Assembly: GCA_947626315.1 (NCBI GenBank)
Contig: CANQRQ010000002.1
Location: 1-64,000 of the forward strand
Direction: 5' to 3'
DNA length: 64,000 nucleotides
Origin: an uncultured Oscillospiraceae bacterium
Lineage (GTDB): Bacteria > Bacillota > Clostridia > Oscillospirales > Oscillospiraceae
Positions 50,411 through 57,625 of this stretch are shown in pieces. The stretch's first letter is position 1; each line of letters opens with the position of its first letter. The notes beneath the pieces are model-generated. The model ran no database searches, was not told the DNA's origin, and saw only the letters and a list, made by a program, of their open reading frames with translations. Position numbers and translations under genes: made by a program.

Positions 50411-51106
50411 ATGGAGCTTACCGCGGCCGCCCAGTGGCTGAACACGGCCTTCGCCGGCTTTGACGGCTTTTTCCTGCGCCTGTATCACAGCCTCGCCGAG
50501 GGCGCCGGCGTCGTTCTGACCCCGCTGATGAAGCTGATCACCCTGCTGGGGGAGAAGGGCCTGCTGATGTTTCTGCTGGCTTTTGTGCTGCTGTGCTTTG
50601 CCCGCACCCGCCGCAGCGGCGTGTGCATTTTCGGCGCCGTGTGCTGCGGCGCGCTGATCACCAGCATCATTTTGAAGGACGCCATTGCCCGGCCCCGGCC
50701 CTTTGAGACCCTGGATCTATACCGCTCCTGGTGGGCGGCCGTGGGCTCTCCGGCGGAGGACGGCTTCTCCTTCCCCTCCGGCCACGTGACGGCCCTGACC
50801 GCCGGCATGACGGCCCTGTGGCTGACCCGGGGCAGGCGCTATGTTCTGCCCGCGGCTGTTTCCGTGCTGCTGATGTGTATCTCCCGGAACTATCTCATGG
50901 CCCACTTCCCTTCGGACGTGCTCTTTGCCGCCGTGGTGGGCATGATCTCCGCCCTGGCCGCCTACGCGGTCACCTGCCTGATCTACCGGGTCCTGGAGGC
51001 CTGGGAGGAGCATCCCCTGGCGGCGATGATCCTGGACGAGGACCTGCGCCTGCCCAGGCCGGGCAGCCTTCGGAAAATGGGCTATCACGGCCGGCATGAG
51101 AAGTGA
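50411..51106 (+). CDS. PAP2-family membrane phosphatase
   Basis: 231-aa integral membrane phosphatase, probably acting on undecaprenyl diphosphate or phosphatidate. The three signature motifs are KDAIARPRP, PSGH (SFPSGHVTA) and SRNYLMAHFPSDV. About six helices. The start MELTAAAQWL is chosen because the promoter lies inside the longer track ORF. It is the first of three closely spaced plus-strand genes. Confidence 0.92.
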   Translation: MELTAAAQWLNTAFAGFDGFFLRLYHSLAEGAGVVLTPLMKLITLLGEKGLLMFLLAFVLLCFARTRRSGVCIFGAVCCGALITSIILKDAIARPRPFETLDLYRSWWAAVGSPAEDGFSFPSGHVTALTAGMTALWLTRGRRYVLPAAVSVLLMCISRNYLMAHFPSDVLFAAVVGMISALAAYAVTCLIYRVLEAWEEHPLAAMILDEDLRLPRPGSLRKMGYHGRHEK

Positions 51107-51115
51107 GGCGCCCCT

Positions 51116-51928
51116 ATGGCCGCTCCCATTGAACTGCGGGACCTGTCCGCCCCGGAGCTGGACGTCTACCGCAGGCTGACAGAGGCCCAGCTGCGAAACC
51201 GCCTGGAGCCGGAGAAGGGGATCTTCATTGCGGAGAGCCCCAAGGTCATCGACGCCGCGCTGGACGCCGGCTGCGAGCCCCTCTCCCTGCTGATGGAGCG
51301 GCGGCAGCTGTCCGGCCAGGGGGCGGCGCTTCTCGCCCGCTGTCCGGTCCCCGTCTATACCGGGGACCGGGAGTTGCTGGCCTCCCTCACGGGCTACACC
51401 CTCAGTCGGGGCATCCTCTGCGCCATGCGCCGCCCCCGGCTTCCGGCCCCGGAAGCCGTTTGCGCCGGCGCCCGGCGGCTGGCGGTGCTGGAGGGGGTGG
51501 TGGACGCCACCAACATCGGGGCAATCTTCCGCTCCGCCGCCGCGCTGGGCATGGACGGGGTGCTCCTCAGCCCCAGCTGCTGCGATCCGCTGAACCGCCG
51601 GGCGGTGCGGGTGAGCATGGGGACCGTGTTCAAAATCCCCTGGGCCTTTCTGCCCGGCTGGCCCGGCGAGGGTCTGGCCCTGCTCCGGGAGCAGGGCTTT
51701 CAGACCGCCGCCCTGGCCCTGCGCAGCGACGCCGTCTTGATCGACGATCCACGGCTGATGGCCGTGGATCGCCTGGCGCTGGTGCTGGGCACAGAGGGGG
51801 ACGGCCTGGCGGACAGCACCGTGGCCGCCTGCGGCTATACCGTGCGCATCCCCATGGCCCGGGGGGTGGATTCCCTGAACGTGGCCGCCGCCGGAGCCCT
51901 GGCCTTCTGGCAGCTCCGGGTCAGATAG
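51116..51928 (+). CDS. SpoU/TrmH-family RNA 2'-O-methyltransferase
   Basis: 270-aa SAM-dependent rRNA/tRNA methyltransferase of the knotted SPOUT class. An N-terminal substrate-binding domain (NRLEPEKGIFIAESPKVIDAAL) precedes motif I (DATNIGAIFRSAAALGMDGV), motif II (LVLGTEGDGL) and motif III (IPMARGVDSLNVAAAGALAFW). The target nucleotide cannot be assigned. It is 9 bp after the PAP2 gene, likely in the same transcript. Confidence 0.93.
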   Translation: MAAPIELRDLSAPELDVYRRLTEAQLRNRLEPEKGIFIAESPKVIDAALDAGCEPLSLLMERRQLSGQGAALLARCPVPVYTGDRELLASLTGYTLSRGILCAMRRPRLPAPEAVCAGARRLAVLEGVVDATNIGAIFRSAAALGMDGVLLSPSCCDPLNRRAVRVSMGTVFKIPWAFLPGWPGEGLALLREQGFQTAALALRSDAVLIDDPRLMAVDRLALVLGTEGDGLADSTVAACGYTVRIPMARGVDSLNVAAAGALAFWQLRVR

Positions 51929-51960
51929 AAAGAAATAAGTCCATACGGGAGGAACGCTGT

Positions 51961-53136
51961 ATGGTTTTCGGACTTTTGAAAGACAGCAAAAACGGCGAAT
52001 ACCGCACCATTGCTACCCCCGGGGAGATTGCCTCCCTGGTCTCCGACGGGAACACCGTCCTGGTCCAGAGAGGGGCCGGCGAGATGGCCGGTTTCCCCGA
52101 TGAGGCCTACGCCGCCGCCGGGGCCCTGCTGAAGGACCGGGCGGAGGAGCTCTTCGCCGGGGCCGATCTGATCGCCAAGGTCAAGGAGCTGGAGCCCTGG
52201 GAGCTGCCGCTGCTCCGGGAGGGGCAGATGCTCTTCTGCTGCCTGCACCCCGCCGCCCATCCGGCGGAGGTCCGGGCCCTGCTGGACAGCGGCTGCATCG
52301 CCTTCGCCGCCGAGGACAGCCACCGCTACGGCTCCCCCAACTGTGAGGCCGCCGGCAAGCAGGGGGTCCTCTTCGGGCTGGAATCCATGCTCACCATCAA
52401 CGGGGGCAAGGGCAAGTATGTGGGCGGCCTGGCCGGAGCCCCGGCCATGAACGTGCTGGTCCTGGGCTGCGGCAACGTGGGCCGGGCGGCCCTGTCCGTG
52501 CTGGTGGCCCTGGGGGCCCGGGTGACCGTCATGGGCCAGCGGCTGGGACCCCTGCGGGAGCTGGAATTTCAGTACCCCGGCCGGATCGACACCATGATCT
52601 GCACCAAGGAGAACATCGCCGCCCTGCTGCCCCGGACGGATATGGTGCTCAACTGCGTCCGCTGGCCCAAGGAGCGGACGGACCATCTGATCGACCGGTC
52701 CATGCTCCGGCTGATGGAGAAGGGCTCCGTGCTGGTGGATATCAGCTGCGACGAGAACGGGGCGGTGGAGAGCTTCCGGGAGACCAGCCATGAGCAGCCC
52801 CGCTTCATTGAGGAGGGCGTGGTGCACTACTGCGTGCCCAACATCGCCGGGGCTATTGCCAACTCCGCCTCCGTGGCCTTTGCCGCCTCCGTGCTGCCCC
52901 ATTTCCGGGCGCTTTTAAAGCTGGGGGTCCGGGAGGCCTGCGTCCGGGACGGCTATCTCCGCCGCTCCCTCACGGTCTACCGGGGCCGCCTCACCCACGA
53001 GGAGACCAGCGCCCTGCAGGGCTTGCCCTGGATGCGCCCGGAGGACGCCCTGGGCATCGCGGACCGGGCGCTGGACCCGGCGCCCCCCGCCACCGTCACC
53101 CGCTCGGAAAATTTCCTCCCACTGGAGCGGAATTAA
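51961..53136 (+). CDS. Alanine dehydrogenase / PNT-family NAD-dependent dehydrogenase, divergent
   Basis: 391 aa. MVFGLLKDSKNGEYRTIATPGEIASL mirrors the Ald/PNT N-terminus, AEELFAGADLIAKVKEL the conserved KVK segment, and MNVLVLGCGNVGRAAL the Rossmann GxGxxG. The catalytic stretch is altered (CCLHPAAHPAEVRA in place of YLHLA), so alanine may not be its substrate; other amino acids or a lysine/opine-type role are possible. ATG 51961 follows GGGAGG; the track ORF extends upstream into trmH and is rejected. Last gene before a stem-loop. Confidence 0.85.
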   Translation: MVFGLLKDSKNGEYRTIATPGEIASLVSDGNTVLVQRGAGEMAGFPDEAYAAAGALLKDRAEELFAGADLIAKVKELEPWELPLLREGQMLFCCLHPAAHPAEVRALLDSGCIAFAAEDSHRYGSPNCEAAGKQGVLFGLESMLTINGGKGKYVGGLAGAPAMNVLVLGCGNVGRAALSVLVALGARVTVMGQRLGPLRELEFQYPGRIDTMICTKENIAALLPRTDMVLNCVRWPKERTDHLIDRSMLRLMEKGSVLVDISCDENGAVESFRETSHEQPRFIEEGVVHYCVPNIAGAIANSASVAFAASVLPHFRALLKLGVREACVRDGYLRRSLTVYRGRLTHEETSALQGLPWMRPEDALGIADRALDPAPPATVTRSENFLPLERN

Positions 53137-53145
53137 TAGAACTCC

Positions 53146-53179
53146 CAGGCCTGGACTGTCAAAAAACAGTCCAGGCCTG
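53146..53179 (+). terminator. Stem-loop after the Ald-like gene
   Basis: CAGGCCTGGACTGT/ACAGTCCAGGCCTG, a 14-bp perfect stem with a 6-nt loop, 10 bp past the stop codon. No U-tract follows. Confidence 0.65.
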
Positions 53180-53215
53180 ACTGCGAAACAATGTCTTTAG
53201 GAAAGGAGAAGAACT

Positions 53216-53590
53216 ATGATCTCTCTGGAATCCGTGGTATTGGAGTGCCGGGACGCGGAAGAGCTGATTTGCTTCTACGCCGGACTTCTGGACTGGCCGG
53301 TGGTGTACCGGGACGAAGAATTTGTCCGCATCCAGTCCCCGGACGGCCGCGCGGGGATCGCGGCCCAGGCCGCGGAGGACTATCTCCCCCCTGTCTGGCC
53401 GTCCGAGGCCGGAAAGCAGCAGATGATGGCCCATCTGGACTTTGCCCTGAGCCGGGCGGAGGCGCCGGCTCTGCTGGAAAAAGCCCTGGCCCTGGGCGCT
53501 CGGCGGGCGCCGGTCCAGTACGGCGGGGACGAGTGGATCACCCTGCTGGACCCGGCGGGGCATCCTTTCTGTCTGGTCTTTGTTGATTGA
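53216..53590 (+). CDS. VOC (glyoxalase/bleomycin-resistance fold) family protein
   Basis: 124-aa single-module vicinal-oxygen-chelate protein: LESVVLECRDAEELICFYAGLLDWPV at the N-terminus, a second half beginning MAHLDFALS and ending LLDPAGHPFCLVFVD. Metal ligands are not obvious, so its enzyme activity is uncertain. AAAGGAG precedes the ATG. It lies between the Ald-like gene and the anion transporter with no clear partner. Confidence 0.9.
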   Translation: MISLESVVLECRDAEELICFYAGLLDWPVVYRDEEFVRIQSPDGRAGIAAQAAEDYLPPVWPSEAGKQQMMAHLDFALSRAEAPALLEKALALGARRAPVQYGGDEWITLLDPAGHPFCLVFVD

Positions 53591-53624
53591 GCGCCCTGCC
53601 GCCGCGGATTTTCTCCTCCGGACC

Positions 53625-53653
53625 TTGACAGGCGGCCGGGGCGGACTTATACT
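53625..53653 (+). promoter_or_regulatory. Sigma-A promoter of the SLC13-type transporter
   Basis: TTGACA (53625-53630), a 17-bp spacer and TATACT (53648-53653). Confidence 0.85.
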
Positions 53654-53701
53654 GTTCCCGCCCTTAGGCCGCCTGAATCTGCTGTGAAAAGAGGCAAAGC
53701 C

Positions 53702-55111
53702 GTGCAAATGACCCGGAAAAAATGGATCCAGCTGTTTCTGATCACAGCCGGCGCGCTGCTGGTGGCCCTGCTGCCGCCTCCCCAGGGGATCGACCGCCGG
53801 GGCATGGTCTTTGCTGGGATCTTTCTCGCCACGCTGGCGCTGATCATTCTGGACACAGTGCCGGACTGGGCCGCCGCCGTCTTCGCCATGGCCGCCTGTC
53901 CCCTGACCGGGGTCTGCACCCTGCCCCAGGCCCTCAGCGGCTTTACCACGGACACCATTCTGCTGATCCTGGCCGGCTATCTGTTCGCCGTCGCCCTGAG
54001 CAAGACCACCGCCATGAAACGGGTGGGGCTGAAGCTCGTCAGCGTCTTCCCGGGGACGGAGCGCTACGGCGGCCGGGTGCTGGCCGTGATGTGCACCAGC
54101 CTGATCCTCTGCCCCCTGTACCCGGATCTTATGAGCAAGATCGGCATCATGGGGCCTATCACCGCCATGATCGACCAGGTGGTGGGGGACGAGAAAAACA
54201 GCCGGCCGGCGCTGGGCCTGTTTTTCGCGGCCTACATCCCCTGCTATATTCTGAGCAACGCCTTCCTGAGCGGGCACACCAACGCCCTGATGCTGATGGG
54301 CTACATGACCGACCCTCTGTCCGCTCCGGTGAAGAGCTGGGGCGGCTGGCTGAGCATGACCTGGCCCTGGGTCCTGGTCCTGCTGGCGGGGAGCTTCTTC
54401 TACGCCGCCGTGCTGTGCCGGCCCAAGGGGGAAACGGCCCCCTTTCCCAAGGCCCTGTTCAGGGAAAAATACGCCGCCCTGGGGAAGGTCCGGGGCCGGG
54501 AGGCACTGACGCTGCTCACGGTGGCCGTCTTCGTGCCGTCCCTGCTGGCCGCCTCCCGGCTGGGCCTGTCGATCCCCCTGCTGTTTTACGGGGCGGATCT
54601 GGTGCTGGCCCTGGGCGGGCTGATCCGCTTTTCAGATCTGAAAAAGGCCGTGCCCTGGCATCTGATCGTCTTTATCTCCATGCTGCTGGCCATTCCGGCC
54701 AATATCTCCCGGCTGGGCTGGGCGGATCTGATCGCCCGGCTGCTCACGCCGGTGCTGGGCCCGCTGGTGACCAATGTGTGGCTGCTGCTGCCGCTGGTCA
54801 TGGGCCTGACCTTTGTTCTGCGCTTTTTCATCCCCTCCCAGCTGACCACGCTGACCATCGTCTTGTCCGTCTTCTCCTCCTTCCTGCCCCAGGCGGGGAT
54901 CAGCCTGGCGGTGGTGGTCTGGGCGGCCTACATGACCGGCAACACCTGGTATCTTCCGGCCTCCAACGCCCTGGCCATGGCCGCCTTCTCCATGAACGGC
55001 GGCTGCGTGGAGGAAAAGGCCTTCTGCAAAAGCTCCTGGCTCTACCTGGCGTTGACCGTTGTCTCCATGATGCTCAGCATCCCCCTTTGGAAATCCCTGG
55101 GGCTCTGCTAG
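53702..55111 (+). CDS. SLC13/DASS-family anion or dicarboxylate transporter
   Basis: About 469 aa with a dozen hydrophobic segments. It has the ArsB/NhaD-superfamily pattern of DASS proteins: VPDWAAAVFAMAACPLTGVCTLPQALSGFTTDTILLILAGYLFAVALSKT in the first half and PANISRLGWADLIA plus SQLTTLTIVLSVF in the second. The canonical SNT substrate motifs are not clearly seen, so the substrate is open. AGAGG is spaced 7 nt from GTG 53702, the preferred start; ATG 53708 and GTG 53684 are alternatives. Confidence 0.85.
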   Translation: MQMTRKKWIQLFLITAGALLVALLPPPQGIDRRGMVFAGIFLATLALIILDTVPDWAAAVFAMAACPLTGVCTLPQALSGFTTDTILLILAGYLFAVALSKTTAMKRVGLKLVSVFPGTERYGGRVLAVMCTSLILCPLYPDLMSKIGIMGPITAMIDQVVGDEKNSRPALGLFFAAYIPCYILSNAFLSGHTNALMLMGYMTDPLSAPVKSWGGWLSMTWPWVLVLLAGSFFYAAVLCRPKGETAPFPKALFREKYAALGKVRGREALTLLTVAVFVPSLLAASRLGLSIPLLFYGADLVLALGGLIRFSDLKKAVPWHLIVFISMLLAIPANISRLGWADLIARLLTPVLGPLVTNVWLLLPLVMGLTFVLRFFIPSQLTTLTIVLSVFSSFLPQAGISLAVVVWAAYMTGNTWYLPASNALAMAAFSMNGGCVEEKAFCKSSWLYLALTVVSMMLSIPLWKSLGLC

Positions 55112-55125
55112 ATTCAAATGCGACC

Positions 55126-55155
55126 CGCCCCGTCAGACGAATGCCTGACGGGGCG
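55126..55155. terminator. Stem-loop between the convergent transporter and HAD genes
   Basis: CGCCCCGTCAG/CTGACGGGGCG, an 11-bp stem with an 8-nt loop, 15 bp past the transporter stop and 22 bp from the HAD stop. Weak T-rich flank on the plus strand (TTACATATTTAT). Confidence 0.7.
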
Positions 55156-55176
55156 TTACATATTTATAAGGTCCTT

Positions 55177-56025
55177 TTATACAAGTTCCTCGCCGGCAAG
55201 CAGGCGCCAGATCACCTGGGCGACCCCGGCCTCCTCGTTGCTGCCGGTGATCAGGTCCGCCGCGGCCTTCACCTCTTCGTCCCCGTTGGCCATAGCCACC
55301 CCCAGCCCGGCGGCGCGGACCATGCTCAGGTCGTTGCTGCCGTCCCCAAAGGCCGCCGTCTCCTCCCGCGTCAGGCCCAGGCGCTCCGCCAGGGCCAGCA
55401 GGGCGGGCCCCTTGCCGGCGGTCACGCTGTTGATCTCGATGTTGTTTTTCAGGGAACTGGAGGCCATCAGGTCCGGGAACAGCTCCGGGAGTTTTTGGAT
55501 CTGCTCCCGCCGCAGCTCCATCTGCTCCGGCCGGAAATACATCTGGAGCTTCTGCACCGGCCTTCCCCGCTGCCGGAGAGTCTCCTTCAGCTCCTCCACC
55601 GGCGTGCGGGTTTGGTAGACCAGGGCCAGAATGCCCGGCTCTGTCTGGAAATACGCCTCCAGCCGGTCAAACATGGCTCGGCTGATCCAGCCGTGGTTTT
55701 CCTGATAGCAGTCGTACAGCACCGGCAGCGTGTCCGCGTAGGCGCAGAAGCGCAGCGCCGTCTCCACCGGGATCTCTCCCCGGTAGAGGGTCTTTTCCTC
55801 CCCGGCGTCATACACATAGGCCCCGTTGACGGCGATATAATAGCGGATAAAAGGCAGCTTCCGGACCGCTTCCGGCACCGCCTGCACGATGCGCCCCGTG
55901 GCGGGTACCAGGTGGATCCCCCGCTCCGCCGCGGCCTCCAGCGCCCGCAGGTTCTCCGGCGGGATGCTCTTGTCGTCCCGCAGCAGGGTCCCGTCCAGGT
56001 CAAAGGCGATCAGTTTGCAGCTCAC
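55177..56025 (-). CDS. Cof-type HAD-family sugar/nucleotide phosphatase
   Basis: 282-aa haloacid dehalogenase-superfamily hydrolase, Cof/YidA subfamily. Motif I is AFDLDGTLLRDD, motif II VPATGR, motif III the lysine near SVTAGKGPALLALAERLG, motif IV AAFGDGSNDLSMV. A type II cap lies between. Start GTG 56025 is chosen: GGGGGAG lies 5 nt upstream, and it begins right before the fold (VSCKLIAFDLDG), whereas the track ORF reads through a leader hairpin. Confidence 0.93.
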   Translation of the reverse strand: MSCKLIAFDLDGTLLRDDKSIPPENLRALEAAAERGIHLVPATGRIVQAVPEAVRKLPFIRYYIAVNGAYVYDAGEEKTLYRGEIPVETALRFCAYADTLPVLYDCYQENHGWISRAMFDRLEAYFQTEPGILALVYQTRTPVEELKETLRQRGRPVQKLQMYFRPEQMELRREQIQKLPELFPDLMASSSLKNNIEINSVTAGKGPALLALAERLGLTREETAAFGDGSNDLSMVRAAGLGVAMANGDEEVKAAADLITGSNEEAGVAQVIWRLLAGEELV

Positions 56026-56044
56026 AGCGCTCCCCCCTCTTTTA

Positions 56045-56082
56045 GGCGACGGGAGTCGAACCCGGGTCCGACTCCCGTCGCC
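56045..56082 (-). promoter_or_regulatory. 5'-leader hairpin with tRNA T-arm-like sequence
   Basis: GGCGACGGGAGTC/GACTCCCGTCGCC, a 13-bp perfect stem with a 12-nt loop containing GGGTTCGACTC-like bases of a tRNA T arm on the minus strand. It begins at about +1 of the HAD transcript, 20 nt before the GTG. Only a tRNA-end-like piece is present; it is not a tRNA gene. Confidence 0.6.
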
Positions 56083-56086
56083 TTCC

Positions 56087-56115
56087 ATTATGCGCCGGCG
56101 CGGCGGTTTTGACAA
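56087..56115 (-). promoter_or_regulatory. Promoter of the HAD phosphatase gene
   Basis: TTGTCA (56110-56115), a 17-bp spacer and CATAAT (56087-56092) on the minus strand. Confidence 0.65.
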
Positions 56116-56307
56116 GGGTTTTCCGCGCTTTCGCCGGCTTGAATTTTTATGCGTCTTTTCGGCATAATTCTGTATATTCTTCTTCTCGGCCCCCTTGATT
56201 TTTGGATTTTATTGAAGTTTGACGGCCATTTTAATGTTTTTTTATACAAAGTCTCGCTTCTATAGTCTCTCTCTTTTGTGCGAAACTCGCAATTTAGTAA
56301 TTTACTC
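56116..56307. other. AT-rich noncoding spacer between HAD and TAXI genes
   Basis: No credible ORF. It is markedly AT-rich and may supply upstream activating or curved DNA for the strong TAXI-gene promoter. Nothing else is recognised. Confidence 0.5.
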
Positions 56308-56336
56308 TTGCAAAGTCCGCGGAATGGCGGTATGAT
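56308..56336 (+). promoter_or_regulatory. Sigma-A promoter of the TAXI binding-protein gene
   Basis: TTGCAA (56308-56313), a 17-bp spacer and TATGAT (56331-56336), identical hexamers and spacing to the GntR-gene promoter at 22275. Confidence 0.78.
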
Positions 56337-56389
56337 AGAAACGCAAAGTAAATAGCGAATTGCAAAATCTCTGCAAGGAGGAGAAAAAA

Positions 56390-57448
56390 ATGAAAAAACT
56401 GATTGCTTTGCTGTTAGCCCTGTGCATGGTCTTCGCTCTGGCCGCCTGCGGCGGAAGTTCCGCCCCCGCTACCGAAGCTCCTGCCACGGAAGCCCCTGCC
56501 GCTGACGCTCCCGCCGCAGAAGCTCCCGCTGAGGCTGAACAGCCTGCCGACCTCTCCAGTGTCAAGCTGGTCATGGGCACCGGCGGTTCCGCCGGCACCT
56601 ATTACGCCTACGGCGGCGTGCTGGCCACGTACCTGAAGCAGGAGACCGGCATGGATATCACCGTGAACGAGACCGGCGGCTCCGCTGCCAACATCACCGG
56701 CATCAATGACCAGACCTACGATCTGGCCACCGTCCAGTCCGACGTTCTGGGTTACGCCTACGGCGGCACCAACACCTTTGCCGAGACCGGCGCGGTGCAG
56801 AGCTTTGTGGCTCTGGGCGCTCTGTACGCCGAGACCGTGCAGTTGGTCACCTGCAACCCCGACATCAAGTCCGTTGCCGACATGAAGGGCAAGAACGTCT
56901 GCGTGGGCGATGTGGGCTCCGGTACCTACTACAACACCGTGGATATCCTGGCCGCCTATGACATGACCCTGGACGACATCAATCCCGTGTACCAGTCCTT
57001 CGGCGACTCCGCCGAGAGCCTGAAGGACGGCAAGATCGACGTGGCCGTGCAGACCGCCGGCGCGCCCACTCCTGCCATCTCCGACCTGGCCGCCTCCAAG
57101 GACGTGTATCTGATCTCCATCGACCAGGAGCACATGGATAAGCTGCTGGCCGATGCTCCCTACTATGCCGCTTACACCATCCCCGCCGGCACCTACAGCG
57201 GCTGCGACGAGGACTGCACCACCATCACCACCAAGGCGACCCTGATCGCCCGGTCCGACATTGACGACGATGTGGCCTACGCCATTGTCTCCACCATCTT
57301 TGAAGGCAAGGACGCCATCACCGCGCTGCACGCCAAGGGCGCTGAGCTGGATCTGACCTTTGCCACCGAAGGCATCGCCGCTCCCTTCTCCCCCGGCGCC
57401 GCCAAGTACTTCGCCGAAAAGGGCATTACGGTCGACACCGCCGCGTAA
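56390..57448 (+). CDS. TAXI-family TRAP transporter substrate-binding lipoprotein
   Basis: 352-aa extracytoplasmic solute receptor. A lipoprotein signal (MKKLIALLLALCMVFALAACGG) and an Ala/Glu/Pro linker precede the TAXI fold: VKLVMGTGGSAGTYYAYGGVLATYL, then NETGGSAANITGINDQTYDLATVQSD and KNVCVGDVGSGTYYN. TAXI receptors pair with fused TRAP permeases and take glutamate or organic acids; the substrate here is unknown. The start has AAGGAGG upstream. A terminator separates it from the permease gene, allowing higher receptor expression. Confidence 0.95.
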   Translation: MKKLIALLLALCMVFALAACGGSSAPATEAPATEAPAADAPAAEAPAEAEQPADLSSVKLVMGTGGSAGTYYAYGGVLATYLKQETGMDITVNETGGSAANITGINDQTYDLATVQSDVLGYAYGGTNTFAETGAVQSFVALGALYAETVQLVTCNPDIKSVADMKGKNVCVGDVGSGTYYNTVDILAAYDMTLDDINPVYQSFGDSAESLKDGKIDVAVQTAGAPTPAISDLAASKDVYLISIDQEHMDKLLADAPYYAAYTIPAGTYSGCDEDCTTITTKATLIARSDIDDDVAYAIVSTIFEGKDAITALHAKGAELDLTFATEGIAAPFSPGAAKYFAEKGITVDTAA

Positions 57449-57484
57449 TCACGAACCGGCCTGATCAGGCCAAACAGGCACAAC

Positions 57485-57525
57485 GGAGTGCCGCGCCTTT
57501 GACGCGGCACTCCCTGCGTATTTTT
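57485..57525 (+). terminator. Terminator/attenuator between TAXI receptor and TRAP permease
   Basis: GGAGTGCCGCG/CGCGGCACTCC with a 7-nt loop, followed after a few bases by ATTTTT. Partial read-through would give excess binding protein over permease. Confidence 0.85.
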
Positions 57526-57625
57526 CCACCCCTGGCCGGAGGGAGCCGCTGGGTGGGGACGGCTGTCGGTTTACCGCCGCCCCCGCCTTTGTTCCCTTCC
57601 GAATTTCACCACGGAGGGTTTGCCC

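Noticed and set aside
56045-56082. tRNA gene on the minus strand
   Set aside because: Only a T-arm-like segment is present; no anticodon arm, D arm or acceptor partner.
53722-56112. 796-aa plus-strand ORF across the transporter and HAD genes
   Set aside because: Shadow frame; its end translates the T-arm-like hairpin (RRRESNPGP-type artefact).
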